This document shows positions 42,486-53,000 of a stretch of 64,000 nucleotides of DNA, in pieces. Below the pieces are notes generated by a model that was not told where the DNA came from, made no database searches, and saw only the letters and a list, made by a program, of their open reading frames with translations. The first letter of the stretch is position 1. Every line of letters begins with the position of its first letter. A program made the translations under genes and the position numbers. Source of the stretch: an uncultured Lachnospiraceae bacterium (GTDB lineage Bacteria > Bacillota > Clostridia > Lachnospirales > Lachnospiraceae); the NCBI GenBank assembly GCA_947630925.1, contig CANRJM010000005.1, positions 1 through 64,000 on the forward strand. The letters are read 5' to 3'.

Positions 42486-43748
42486 CTATCTTCTATTGAC
42501 CAATTCCTTAGTAATGTCATCCCAATCCAAGCCGCATTCTGCCATTAATACCATCATATGGTACAGAAAATCCGCTATCTCGTATTTTAATTCCTCCGCT
42601 TCCGGATTTTTAGCGGCAATAACAATTTCTGTCGCTTCTTCTCCGCATTTTTTCAAAATTTTGTCGATTCCCTTGTCAAACAGGTAATTTGTATAGGAGC
42701 CCTCTTTTGGATGCTCTTTCCGCTGAAGGATTGTTTCATAATCCTCCTTTAACACGGTAAGGGGATTTGTTGCAATATAATCCGTTTTTGCAATCTCCTG
42801 AAAAAAGCAGCTCTTATTTCCTGTATGACAGGCCGCTCCCACCTGACGCACCTTTGCTAAAATCGTATCATTATCACAATCCAACATCAAAGACTTGACA
42901 TATTGATAGTGACCGGAAGTTTCTCCTTTCGTCCAAAGTTCCCTGCGGCTTCTGCTGTAGTAAGTCATTTTACCGGTAGAAAGCGTTTTTTCAAAAGACG
43001 CTTCGTTCATATAGGCAAGCATCAAAACCTCATCCGTACGATAATCCTGTACAATGACCGGTATTAAATCCCTATCCTGCAGAGTAAATTCCGAAAAAGG
43101 AATTTTGCTTTCCAAAATTTCAATCTCTATTCCCTGCTTTTTTAAGCTTCTTTTGGCTCTATAAATATCCTTCTCTTCAAAATAATTTGTCATAACCGCC
43201 TGGACCGTCTGATAGGACAACAGTTCAGACAAATCATTACGAATCAGCCCGTCGCGAATGTCCACTTCGATCTTTGTATTGGATATGGTTTCCGAAAAAC
43301 TCTTTGTCGTATCAATATGCTTTAATACGGCCGTGCCAAAACCCATCTCGTAAAATCGATCCAATTGCTCTGCTGTCTGGAAATCCGCCTTCATATCAAT
43401 TTCAATCGCCAATTTCTCCCTGTCAAAACGGGAAAGGATTTCGTTCAGTTCCTTTTCATCCGGCAGCAGCGCTTTTCGGATAACAACCTTAGACGCGCCT
43501 GTATACAGCGCTTTTTTTGCGTCTTCAAAACGGTTGACATAGATTCCCACATAAAATGGCACATCTATCTGTGCCTCAATCTGGCGCACCGTCGTAAGAA
43601 ATTCTTCCTGTGATTTCTCATCCCCGGAAAAGTTAAACAGATATATACCATCCGCGCCTTCACAGGAATAGCGGTCTGCCAACCTGACTACGCTTCCCGC
43701 CACTTCATTTTCTGCATTGATAAACGGAATCAACTTCTTTTGACTCAT
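42486..43748 (-). CDS. hisIE: HisIE with a degenerate HisA/HisF-like N-terminal domain
   Basis: 420 aa, about twice the length of HisIE alone. The C-terminal half has the PRA-cyclohydrolase domain HisI (about 215-305: [32 protein letters not shown]) and the PRA-pyrophosphohydrolase HisE (about 325-415: [29 protein letters not shown]), steps 2 and 3 of histidine synthesis. The first about 205 residues resemble a HisA/HisF half-barrel ([43 protein letters not shown]), but the catalytic Asp near the N-terminus is replaced. Start 43748 has GGAGG six bases upstream. Confidence 0.88.
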   Translation of the reverse strand: MSQKKLIPFINAENEVAGSVVRLADRYSCEGADGIYLFNFSGDEKSQEEFLTTVRQIEAQIDVPFYVGIYVNRFEDAKKALYTGASKVVIRKALLPDEKELNEILSRFDREKLAIEIDMKADFQTAEQLDRFYEMGFGTAVLKHIDTTKSFSETISNTKIEVDIRDGLIRNDLSELLSYQTVQAVMTNYFEEKDIYRAKRSLKKQGIEIEILESKIPFSEFTLQDRDLIPVIVQDYRTDEVLMLAYMNEASFEKTLSTGKMTYYSRSRRELWTKGETSGHYQYVKSLMLDCDNDTILAKVRQVGAACHTGNKSCFFQEIAKTDYIATNPLTVLKEDYETILQRKEHPKEGSYTNYLFDKGIDKILKKCGEEATEIVIAAKNPEAEELKYEIADFLYHMMVLMAECGLDWDDITKELVNRR

Positions 43749-43792
43749 CCTTTTCCTCCATCCTGAAAAGAGCATTCCTCTTCCTGTCCTGT

Positions 43793-44401
43793 TTATAAAC
43801 TCCCCTTTGTAGAGAGAACATCCGTAATACGTTCGTCATAGGAAACCGCTTCATCCAAAGCCTTTGCAAACGCCTTAAAAGCCGCTTCGATAATATGATG
43901 ATTGTTCCTGCCGTTAAAAAGCTTAAAATGCAGATTCATCTCCGCGCTGTAACTTACTGCATAAAAGAACTCATGCAGCATCTCGGTATCAAATTCACCC
44001 ACTCTTGGCACAGACAATTCTAAATCATCCTGCAAATATGGTCTTCCTGACAAATCCAACGCACAAAGCACCAATGTCTCATCCATCGGAAGGAAAAAAT
44101 TTCCAAAACGCCGAATCCCTTTTTTCCTGCCAACCGCCTCCCTGATTGCCTGTCCCAATACAATGCCGGTATCTTCTATCGTATGATGAGAATCCACTTC
44201 CAAATCGCCTCTGACTTCTACTGTCAAATCAAACAATCCATGTTTTGCAAAACTGTTCAACATATGATCCAGAAAACCAATTCCGGTATGAACCTCCGCC
44301 CTTCCGGTTCCATCCAGATTTAAGGTCATCACAATATCGGTCTCTCCGGTCTTCCGCTGAACCTCTGCTATTCTTTCCGTAGTTGACTGGTTGTATCCCA
44401 T
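43793..44401 (-). CDS. hisB: Imidazoleglycerol-phosphate dehydratase
   Basis: 202 aa, dehydratase only, without the fused phosphatase of enterobacterial HisB. Metal-binding signatures are [12 protein letters not shown] and [10 protein letters not shown] in the first half and the matching [16 protein letters not shown] plus [12 protein letters not shown] in the second. AGGAAAG precedes the ATG. A promoter at 44463-44491 may give this gene a transcript separate from hisD. Confidence 0.96.
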   Translation of the reverse strand: MGYNQSTTERIAEVQRKTGETDIVMTLNLDGTGRAEVHTGIGFLDHMLNSFAKHGLFDLTVEVRGDLEVDSHHTIEDTGIVLGQAIREAVGRKKGIRRFGNFFLPMDETLVLCALDLSGRPYLQDDLELSVPRVGEFDTEMLHEFFYAVSYSAEMNLHFKLFNGRNNHHIIEAAFKAFAKALDEAVSYDERITDVLSTKGSL

Positions 44402-44462
44402 GATTCTTTCCTATCCTTCCAACATCTCCTGGTTTCTGCAAAATCTGCATACGACTACTATT

Positions 44463-44491
44463 ATTATACTCCATTCTGTACAACTTCGCAA
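44463..44491 (-). promoter_or_regulatory. Internal his promoter upstream of hisB
   Basis: On the minus strand TTGCGA (44486-44491), a 17 base spacer and a perfect TATAAT (44463-44468), directly after the hisD stop codon and about 62 bases before hisB. Confidence 0.5.
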
Positions 44492-44493
44492 AT

Positions 44494-45786
44494 CTATTTT
44501 TCAAAACGGACGGCAATCGAATTCGCATGCGCCGTCAGTTTTTCAGCGCTGGCAAAATCCTCAATATCCTTGTGGATTGCTTCCAAAGCTTCCCTCGAAT
44601 AAGAAATAATACTTGACTTTTTTATAAAGTCATCCACCGATAGCGGCGAAAAGAATTTCGCTGTGCCGTTTGTCGGCAGTACATGGTTTGGACCCGCAAA
44701 ATAATCCCCGAGCGGTTCGCTGCTGTATTCGCCTAAAAAGATAGCGCCAGCGTTGCGGATCCTCGTCATGGTATCAAATGGATTCTTTGTCATAATCTCC
44801 AAATGCTCGGAAGCAATTTCATTTGCAGTTTCAATCGCCTCTTCCATGGAATCCGCAACTAAAATATAGCCATAAGAATCCAACGATTTCTGAATAATCT
44901 CACTCCTGGATAACTTTTTTATAAAATGATCTGCTTCTTTAGAAACCGCCTCCGCAAGCTCTCTGCTTGTTGTGACAAGAATTGCAGAAGCCAGCTCATC
45001 ATGCTCCGCCTGTGACAGCAAATCTGCAGCGACATAATGCGGATTTGCCGTTTCATCAGCCAAGACCAAAATCTCACTTGGTCCTGCGATTGAGTCAATG
45101 CTGACATGACCATACACCGCTTTCTTCGCCAACGCTACAAAAATGTTGCCCGGTCCTACAATCTTATCCACCTTTTGAATGCTTTCCGTTCCAAACGCCA
45201 ACGCTCCGATTGCCTGTGCGCCTCCTACCTTATATACTTCATCTACGCCTGCTTCTCTTGCGGCAACCAGGGTAACCGGATAAACCAGCCCATCCTTTCC
45301 CGGAGGCGTCGTCATGATAATATGTTCTACTCCCGCCACCTTTGCAGGAACGATATTCATCAGCACAGACGACGGATAAACCGCCTTGCCTCCCGGAACA
45401 TAAACGCCGACACGCTCCAATGCCGTAACCTTTTGTCCCAGCATCGTGCCGTCCGGTTTGCTGTCAAACCAGCTATAGCGTACCTGTTTTTCATGATACT
45501 CCCTTATATTTTTCAAAGCTTTCCGAATAATTTCAACCAGATGCGTATCCACTTTTTTATAAGCCGCAGCGATTTCTTCTTCGGTTACACGAATGGAATC
45601 TGCCGTGATCTCAACCCCGTCAAACTGTTTCGTATACGCAAATAAGGCCTCATCCTTTTTCCGCTTCACATTCTCCAAAATTTCATTTACGGTATCCTCA
45701 AATTTTCCATACTGGTTCGGACTTCTCTTCAAAAGACGTTCCAGTATATTTGCTTTTTCCTTTTCTGTTAATTCTATGATTCTCAT
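44494..45786 (-). CDS. hisD: Histidinol dehydrogenase
   Basis: 430 aa. It oxidises histidinol to histidine in two NAD-dependent steps with zinc. Signatures: YVPGGKAVYPSSVLM (about 132), QAEHDELASAILVT with zinc-binding and catalytic residues (about 255), and GPNHVLPTNGTAKFFSPL (about 370). GAGGGAG precedes the ATG. It lies 21 bases after hisG. Confidence 0.97.
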   Translation of the reverse strand: MRIIELTEKEKANILERLLKRSPNQYGKFEDTVNEILENVKRKKDEALFAYTKQFDGVEITADSIRVTEEEIAAAYKKVDTHLVEIIRKALKNIREYHEKQVRYSWFDSKPDGTMLGQKVTALERVGVYVPGGKAVYPSSVLMNIVPAKVAGVEHIIMTTPPGKDGLVYPVTLVAAREAGVDEVYKVGGAQAIGALAFGTESIQKVDKIVGPGNIFVALAKKAVYGHVSIDSIAGPSEILVLADETANPHYVAADLLSQAEHDELASAILVTTSRELAEAVSKEADHFIKKLSRSEIIQKSLDSYGYILVADSMEEAIETANEIASEHLEIMTKNPFDTMTRIRNAGAIFLGEYSSEPLGDYFAGPNHVLPTNGTAKFFSPLSVDDFIKKSSIISYSREALEAIHKDIEDFASAEKLTAHANSIAVRFEK

Positions 45787-45807
45787 ACAGCTCCCTCTTT
45801 TCTTGCC

Positions 45808-46449
45808 CTACTCTGGAATAACTTTCTTTAGTTCTTTCAACAGCTTCGTAATTCTCTCGTGCTGCATCTTCATGCTGACTTCATTGACAACGACGCGCGC
45901 TGACAGAGGGCAGATTTCTTCCAAAACCTCCAGACCGTTTTCTTTCAATGTTGAGCCGGTCTCCACAATATCGACAATAACTTCTGACAGCCCGACAATC
46001 GGCGCCAGCTCTACCGAACCGTTTAATTTTATAATTTCAACCGTCTGGTGTTTTTTGTTATAAAAATAATCTTTGGCAATGCTTGGATATTTACTTGCCA
46101 CACGAATTAATGCGCCGTTATTTAACTGCTCTCTGGCGCTTGCCGGTCCCGCTACGCACATCCGGCATTTTCCGCAGTTTAAATCCAATACTTCATAAAG
46201 TTTCCGGCCTTCCTCTAAAATTGTATCCTTTCCAACGACTCCGATATCTGCCGCCCCCATCTCCACATAGGTAGGCACATCCGTAGCCTTTGACAGGAAA
46301 AAACGATAGCCGAGCTCTTCATTGACAAAAATCAGTTTTCGGGTCTTCTCATCCTTCATTTCCTCGCAGGTAATCCCAATCTGCTCTAAAAGGCCTAAAG
46401 TCTGCTTGGCCAGCCGCCCTTTTGCTAATGCAAATGTAATATACTTCAT
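45808..46449 (-). CDS. hisG: ATP phosphoribosyltransferase catalytic subunit, short form
   Basis: 213 aa, the short HisGs form that lacks the ACT-like regulatory domain and works as a complex with HisZ. It condenses ATP with PRPP, the first step of histidine synthesis. Motifs: FALAKGRLAKQTL at the N-terminus and the PRPP loop IVDIVETGSTLKENGL (about 160-175). GGAG precedes the ATG. hisZ lies 47 bases upstream, in agreement with the short form. Confidence 0.97.
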   Translation of the reverse strand: MKYITFALAKGRLAKQTLGLLEQIGITCEEMKDEKTRKLIFVNEELGYRFFLSKATDVPTYVEMGAADIGVVGKDTILEEGRKLYEVLDLNCGKCRMCVAGPASAREQLNNGALIRVASKYPSIAKDYFYNKKHQTVEIIKLNGSVELAPIVGLSEVIVDIVETGSTLKENGLEVLEEICPLSARVVVNEVSMKMQHERITKLLKELKKVIPE

Positions 46450-46496
46450 CGTTAAGTCTCCATTCTACTATTTTCAATACAGTGTTTTCGTGCGCA

Positions 46497-47780
46497 TTAC
46501 GGTTTCCTGTGTTCCTCGTTTCCCGTTACCACATCATACTGTATCAGCTCCGATTCGCTTACCAGATAAAGAATGGTATCAATCCCCATTCTCTCAGCAT
46601 ATGCCTGATATACCCCAAAATCTTTCCGGGAAGATTTCCGGAGCATCTGAATCTGCTTTCCCTGTTTCCGGTATTCTTCCGTTAAGCGCAAAGCCTGTCT
46701 GCGGAGAGACTGCGGATATAAAAAGACTGTACCGCCAAGCGTTTCGTCCGGAAATAACTTCTGCCTGCTTCTCGCAATCAACAACTGGTCAATCACTATG
46801 GCTAAGCCGATTGCTGCAGCCTTCTTGCCAAATTGCTCCACAAGCCCGTCATAACGTCCGCCTGTTGCCAGCGCCTCTCCATTGCCGTAGGTATATGCCC
46901 GAAAAATAATACCTGTATAATAACTGTACTGACTTAACATGCTAAAGTCAACCGTAATATAATCAGAGACTCCGTATAATGCTAAGATCTCTTCCACCTT
47001 TTGCAGCCGTTCCAACGCCTGCAGGACCCTGCTGCTTTTCGTCCTTTTCTTAATATAAAGCGCACTTTCTGAAAAATCGCCTAAAAGCTCCGGCAGCCGG
47101 ATAAAGATTTCCTTCAAAGGCTCTGATACCGTGAAATGATCTAACAGCTCCTCAACGCCAAAGAAATTTTTGCTTACAATCAACTTTCGAAGTTCCTCTT
47201 CTTCCTCTTTCCGAAACCCTGCTTCCTCCACAAGTCCGCGGAAAAAGTCTGCATGGCCTACCTCTAGCTGAAATTCCTCCAGGCCTCCTTTCCGCAGACA
47301 TTCCACCATCAGGGCGATCATTTCCGCGTCGGCATCTGACGTATCGTCATTATACAGTTCTGCGCCAACCTGCGTAACCTCCTGCAATTTGCCCCGATAT
47401 CTGCCGGTATTGACAAAGGTATTGCCGGTATAGCAGAGACGGATCTGCATCTCTTCATCACGGCAATATTTTGCAACACAGCGCGCAATAGAAGGAGTTA
47501 CATCCGGCCTCAGTACAAGCGTGTTATTCCCACGGTCAAAAAATTTAAACATTTCCTTGGACTGAACCGTTCCCCGTTCCTTGTTAAAGATATCAAAATA
47601 TTCAAAAGTCGGCGTTTCAATATCACGAAATCCATAGGATTTCATAACCGCATGGACTTTCGATTCTACCTCCAGTTTTCTGGCGCACTCAATCCCATAA
47701 ATATCCCTGACGCCGCCGGGTGTATGTAAGAGTTCCTGCCCTTTCCCATTTTCCCCGCTCTCAAAATTCGTCTGGCTCAT
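46497..47780 (-). CDS. hisZ: ATP phosphoribosyltransferase regulatory subunit
   Basis: 427 aa, a class II aminoacyl-tRNA-synthetase-like protein (HisRS paralog) without tRNA charging. LHTPGGVRDIYG at the start, LRPDVTPSIARCVAKY and YYTGIIFRAYTYG, ALATGGRYDGLVEQFGK are typical. It activates and feedback-regulates short HisG. It opens the his run, 21 bases after ilvA. Confidence 0.95.
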   Translation of the reverse strand: MSQTNFESGENGKGQELLHTPGGVRDIYGIECARKLEVESKVHAVMKSYGFRDIETPTFEYFDIFNKERGTVQSKEMFKFFDRGNNTLVLRPDVTPSIARCVAKYCRDEEMQIRLCYTGNTFVNTGRYRGKLQEVTQVGAELYNDDTSDADAEMIALMVECLRKGGLEEFQLEVGHADFFRGLVEEAGFRKEEEEELRKLIVSKNFFGVEELLDHFTVSEPLKEIFIRLPELLGDFSESALYIKKRTKSSRVLQALERLQKVEEILALYGVSDYITVDFSMLSQYSYYTGIIFRAYTYGNGEALATGGRYDGLVEQFGKKAAAIGLAIVIDQLLIARSRQKLFPDETLGGTVFLYPQSLRRQALRLTEEYRKQGKQIQMLRKSSRKDFGVYQAYAERMGIDTILYLVSESELIQYDVVTGNEEHRKP

Positions 47781-47801
47781 TGTCTGCTTCTCCTCCTTCT
47801 A

Positions 47802-49019
47802 CTAATACAATCCGGTCGTACTCTCTACCGTGGCTTTATATCCCTTGTTACGGAGCTCACGGATAATTTCCTCCTTATGCTCCTTTCCAAATGCTTCCAA
47901 CGTAATACGGAGCTCTACAGCAGCGTTACGGTTAATGCTTACAAACTGATTGTGTTCCAAACGGATAACATTACCATTCATCTTTGCAAGAATACCGGCA
48001 ACCTTCTCTAATTCGCCCGGTCTGTCCGGCAGTTGGATCGCTACAGTAAATACCCTGCCTCTCTGAATCAAACCATGCTGAACAACGGACGACAGCGTAA
48101 TAATATCCATGTTGCCTCCGCTTAAAATTGATACAATCTTTTTATCCCTGCAATCCAGATGCTTCAAAGCAGCAACAGTCAGCAGTCCCGAATTTTCTAC
48201 CAGCATTTTATGATTTTCCATAATATCCAGAAAATTCACAATCAGCTCCTGATCCTCCACTGTAATGATATCATCTACATTTTTCCGGATATACGGAAAT
48301 ACGACATCCCCCGGCGTTTTCACTGCGGTACCATCTGCAATGGTATCAATATCCGGCAGGGTAACAACTTTACCGGCCTCCAGGGATGCTTTCATACAGC
48401 TTGCTCCCGCCGGCTCTACTCCTATGATTCTGATATTCGGATTTAAAAGTTTAGCCAGAGTTGACACGCCCGCGGCAAGACCGCCGCCGCCAATCGGAAC
48501 CAGTATAATATCAACCGTCGGCAATTCCTTTACTATCTCCATTGCAATCGTTCCCTGTCCGGTTGCCACAGTTTCATCATCAAAAGGATGGACAAACGTA
48601 AGCCCCTTCTCTTTTGCTAAATCCAGAGCATATTTACATGCTTCATCATACACATTGCCGTATAATACAACTTCGGCGCCATAACTTTTGGTACGGTTGA
48701 CCTTGATAAGAGGCGTTGTTGTCGGCATAACAATCGTTGCCGGAACGCCATAAATCTTAGCGGCATAGGCAACGCCCTGGGCATGGTTCCCGGCAGATGC
48801 CGTAATCAGGCCTTTCTTCCGTTCCTCCTCGCTCAACGTACTGATTTTATAATAAGCGCCGCGAACTTTATATGCTCCCGTATACTGCATATTTTCCGGC
48901 TTAAAATATACCTTGTTTCCCGTCTGCTCTGAAAAATACTCACTATATATTAAATTAGTCGGAAGCACTACTTCCTTTACCTTATCATAAGCTTCCTCAA
49001 ATTGTTCCAATGTCATCAT
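47802..49019 (-). CDS. ilvA: Threonine ammonia-lyase with C-terminal ACT domain
   Basis: 405 aa. It deaminates threonine to 2-oxobutyrate, for isoleucine synthesis or, in the catabolic form, for propionate formation. The PLP lysine is in YTGAYKVRGA (about 55-64), and the phosphate loop is GGGGLAAG. A single C-terminal ACT domain (about 325-400) is typical of the TdcB/clostridial form, not the two-ACT E. coli IlvA, so a degradative role is possible. The ATG at 49019 has GGAGG seven bases upstream; the frame runs to 49130 into ftsY. Confidence 0.93.
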   Translation of the reverse strand: MMTLEQFEEAYDKVKEVVLPTNLIYSEYFSEQTGNKVYFKPENMQYTGAYKVRGAYYKISTLSEEERKKGLITASAGNHAQGVAYAAKIYGVPATIVMPTTTPLIKVNRTKSYGAEVVLYGNVYDEACKYALDLAKEKGLTFVHPFDDETVATGQGTIAMEIVKELPTVDIILVPIGGGGLAAGVSTLAKLLNPNIRIIGVEPAGASCMKASLEAGKVVTLPDIDTIADGTAVKTPGDVVFPYIRKNVDDIITVEDQELIVNFLDIMENHKMLVENSGLLTVAALKHLDCRDKKIVSILSGGNMDIITLSSVVQHGLIQRGRVFTVAIQLPDRPGELEKVAGILAKMNGNVIRLEHNQFVSINRNAAVELRITLEAFGKEHKEEIIRELRNKGYKATVESTTGLY

Positions 49020-49050
49020 GGCAACTCCTCCATTCCTGCTCCCGGTCAAT

Positions 49051-49977
49051 CTATTTCCAATCAAAAAGTGCGTCTGCAAAGGCGTCTGCATCAAACTTCT
49101 GCAAATCATCAATATGCTCGCCAATTCCAATATATTTAACCGGAATATTCATTTCTGACTGAATAGCTATGGCAATTCCTCCCTTTGCCGTACCATCCAG
49201 TTTTGTCAGGATAATACCGGTAATATCCGCGACTTCATTAAACTGCTTTGCCTGCGCCAGAGCGTTCTGTCCTGTTGTTCCATCCAAAACCACCAGCGTT
49301 TCACGATATGCCTCTGGAAACTCCCTGTCAATAATCCGATTGATCTTACGCAATTCTTCCATTAAATTCTTTTTATTATGCAGGCGGCCTGCCGTATCAC
49401 AAATCAATACATCGGCTTTCCTTGCCTTCGCGGCATTGACTGCATCATAAACGACAGCAGCCGGATCGCCTCCTTCCTGCCCTGTAATCAACTCCACGCC
49501 TGCACGGTTTGACCATTCCGTCAACTGCTCAATCGCTGCCGCCCGGAAAGTATCTGCTGCCGCCAGAATGACTTTTTTCCCCTGAGCCTTTAACTGCCCG
49601 GCAAGCTTACCAACAGAAGTTGTCTTTCCTACGCCGTTTACGCCAATGAGCAATATAACAGACCGGCAATGCTCAAATTTATATTCTGTCTCATTTACCC
49701 GCATCTGTTCTTTTATGGAATCCATTAAAAGCTGACGACAGACTGCAATCTCTTTGATTTTTTGTTCTTTCACTTTTTCCCGCAGATTCTCAATGATTTT
49801 TTCCGTCGTGCTGACACCAATATCTGCCATAATCAGGACTTCTTCCAATTCTTCATAAAAATCATCATCAATCTCTGAAAATCCACTAAAAACAGATTCA
49901 ATTCCAGACTTTAAATTATCGCGTGTTTTCGTCAGTCCCCCTATTAATTTTCCCAAAAAACCTTTTTTTTCGCTCAT
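49051..49977 (-). CDS. ftsY: Signal recognition particle receptor FtsY
   Basis: 308 aa. FtsY binds the SRP54 homolog Ffh and targets ribosomes to the translocon. The NG domain shows GVNGVGKTTSVGKLA (P-loop), DTAGRLHNK, and TKLDGTAKGG. The N-terminal acidic A domain is very short, as is common in Firmicutes. The ATG at 49977 has GGGGG seven bases upstream; the one at 49983 is too close to it. It follows smc closely, the usual order. Confidence 0.96.
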   Translation of the reverse strand: MSEKKGFLGKLIGGLTKTRDNLKSGIESVFSGFSEIDDDFYEELEEVLIMADIGVSTTEKIIENLREKVKEQKIKEIAVCRQLLMDSIKEQMRVNETEYKFEHCRSVILLIGVNGVGKTTSVGKLAGQLKAQGKKVILAAADTFRAAAIEQLTEWSNRAGVELITGQEGGDPAAVVYDAVNAAKARKADVLICDTAGRLHNKKNLMEELRKINRIIDREFPEAYRETLVVLDGTTGQNALAQAKQFNEVADITGIILTKLDGTAKGGIAIAIQSEMNIPVKYIGIGEHIDDLQKFDADAFADALFDWK

Positions 49978-50024
49978 GCACATTCCCCCGCTCTTATTGA
50001 CATTTCATTGTAATACGCTTTCTG

Positions 50025-53000
50025 TTAATTTGCAATCTCTTCCTCATCCAAAAGATTAACAGAAACCAGCGTCGAAACACCCTTTTCCTGCATCGTAATA
50101 CCATACAGGATATCTGCAGCATTCATCGTACCGCGTCTGTGTGTGATCACAATAAACTGTGTATCTTGTGTCAGTTTATGTAGGTATTTTGCAAATCTTC
50201 CCACATTGGAGTCATCCAATGCTGCCTCAATCTCATCCAACAGACAGAATGGAGAAGGTTTTAGACTTTGAATGGCAAACAACAGAGAAATCGCCGTCAA
50301 TGCTTTTTCCCCGCCGGATAACTGCATCATATTCTGCAGCTTCTTTCCCGGCGGTTGGGCAATAACACGGATGCCCGCCTGCAGGATATCCTCCTCCTCT
50401 GTCAATTCCAGCGTGCCTCTTCCTCCGCCAAACAGCTCTTTAAATACCGTATCAAAACGGCTGCGTATTTCTGCAAACTGCAATTCAAACTGTTTACGCA
50501 TTTCCGTGTCTAACTCTTCGATAATCCCCAGAAGGGTATTTGCCGCCTCGGTCAGATCATCATGCTGCGTATGAAGCAATTCATAACGTTCTTTTACCTC
50601 TTTATATTGCTCCACTGCGTTGATGTTTACATCCCCCAGTTCTTTCATACGGCTTTTCAAAGAAGCAATCTCACTCTTCATCTTAGTCAAACTATACGGA
50701 ACAGCAACACGGCTTTCTTCTGCCGCATGATATGTCAATTCGTACTGTTCCCACATATAATTGGTATAGGAATCGATTCTTTCTTCCAGTTTTTCTTTTT
50801 GACTCGTTAACCGGAAACTCTCCTTATCCAACGCATTCCTCTTAGCAGCCAGTTCTTCCCTCTGTTCAAAGAATCCCTTGTGACGCTGCATCAGCTCTTC
50901 TTTTTGTTCCGTTGATTCCTCAATATCTTTTTCAAGCTCCTGCATATGGCGTTTCCGATCTTCTATATTTTTCTTCGTTTTCTGTATTTCTTCTTCTTTC
51001 TGTGCTATCTCAAGATCTGCCGTCTCGCCGCTTTTTCGAACCTCTGCAAGTTCCTCCCTTAACCCTGCCAGGCTCCGCTCCATACGCTTCAGGTTTTCCA
51101 CCACATGCTGACTGCTCTGTTTCTGAGCAGTAATCTCAAGCAGCAAATCCGAATTTTTCTCCCCGATCATCTCCTGCTTTTTTTTCTTCTCTTCTACCTG
51201 CAGATTCAGCTCTTCCATCTGCTCTTTTCTCTGTCTGCTCAGATCTTCGTTTGCCTGCATCTTTGCATGGATTTTTTCAATATCCTGATGTAAACTTGTC
51301 CTATATTGTTCGAGCTGCTCACTCTCCATACGGATGAGATTTAACTCTTCATGATTTTTGTTCATCTCCTCCGCAGCATAGTTATAATTCAGCTTTGCCG
51401 TATTCTGCTGTAACACCAGTTCCTGTTTTATTTTATTGTTCTTCTTAAGCTTATCTGAAATTTTTTCCTTCTCTTTTTCCTTCTTAGCAATCTCCTGTGA
51501 CAAATCCTGTAAATGTCCAAAAAGCTGCTTCGTACGCTCTTCCAGATCCTCCATCTCCCGACGGCGTCCCAAAAGATTATGGTTGTTGCGAAAGGCGCCT
51601 CCAGACATAGAGCCTCCCGGATTTAATAAATCGCCTTCCTTTGTAACAATGCGGATCGTATGATGATATTTTTTGGCAAGTGTTATTGCATTGTCAATCG
51701 TATCAACGACAAGAAACCGTCCCAACAGATACTCGACCAGACCGGAGAATCTCTCCTCTGCCGTAACCAGAGAAGATGCAATTCCAACCACGCCGGGTTC
51801 TGTTAAGATACTGTCGGACAAATTGACCGGCCGCGCCCTCATATTCGTCAGCGGCAGAAAGGTTGCACGTCCATAACGATTTTTCTTCAAATAGGAAATC
51901 ATTGCTTTTGCCGTCTGTTCGTTATCCGTTACGATATTTTGGATATTTCCTCCCAATGCCGTCTCCACGGCAAGCTCATATTCTTTCTTGACCCGCAGGA
52001 TATCGGCAACAACACCGATAATACCGTCATACTTCTTTTTCTGTTCCATCACGCGTCTGATACTTTGTCCAAAGCCCTCATAACGCTCTGATAAATTCCG
52101 CAAAGACTCCAGGCGCGAATTTTCCATATGAAATTTTTGCTGCGTATCCCTATATTCTTTAGAAAGCGTTTCTGTTTTGTTATCAATATCCTGTATAGAG
52201 CGGCGCAGTTCTGAAATGCCATCTTCGATTGCCTGGATATTTTCTGTAACCTCCTCCAAAACCTTTTTCTGCTTCTCCAGTGTTTCTTCCAGAACGGAAG
52301 CCTCGCTTTTATTCTCTAAAATCCTTTTTGTGATTTCCGCCTTCTTTAAATTATTCTGCTCCAACAGTGTTTTCATACGTTGTTCATCGGATTTTACATC
52401 TGTATTTTCATTCAGGCGCAGTAAAAGTTCCTCATTGTATTGACTGATCGTTTCCTCCATAAGGGAAATCTCTGCAAGGATTTCCTCCAACTCCTTCTGG
52501 GTCTCCTCCTGTTGTCTCTCTAACTGCGACATCGTTTCATCGATAGTGTCCTTCTGCTCCTGAAAGCTCATCTGTTCCGCCTTGCCCGCATTTATTTTTT
52601 CCTGCAGGGAAGCAGTCTGCTCCTGATGATGCTCTTTGTTCTGGAAAACGGTATGGATCTGTTCCTGCAGTACTTTAATTTCTCCTTCGGATTGATTCAG
52701 GGAAAGCCTGTCTGCTGATAACAGCTCTTTTTTTTGCTCCAAAGCTTTGTTTTTCTGCTCTAACTGTGATTCAGCAGCAATATATTCTTCTTTGGTCCGG
52801 TCAAATGCAGCCGTTGCCTCTGCTAAATCCTGCGAAGCAATCTCCAACTTTTTTTCAATGGCATCCATTTCTCCATGGATTCGGTCATATTCTGACAAAA
52901 ACAGATTGATATCCAAATTCCGCAATTCATCACGGTATGACAGATATTCCTTTGCCTTGTCTGACTGCTCTTTCAAGGGACCTACCTGTTTTTCCAATTC

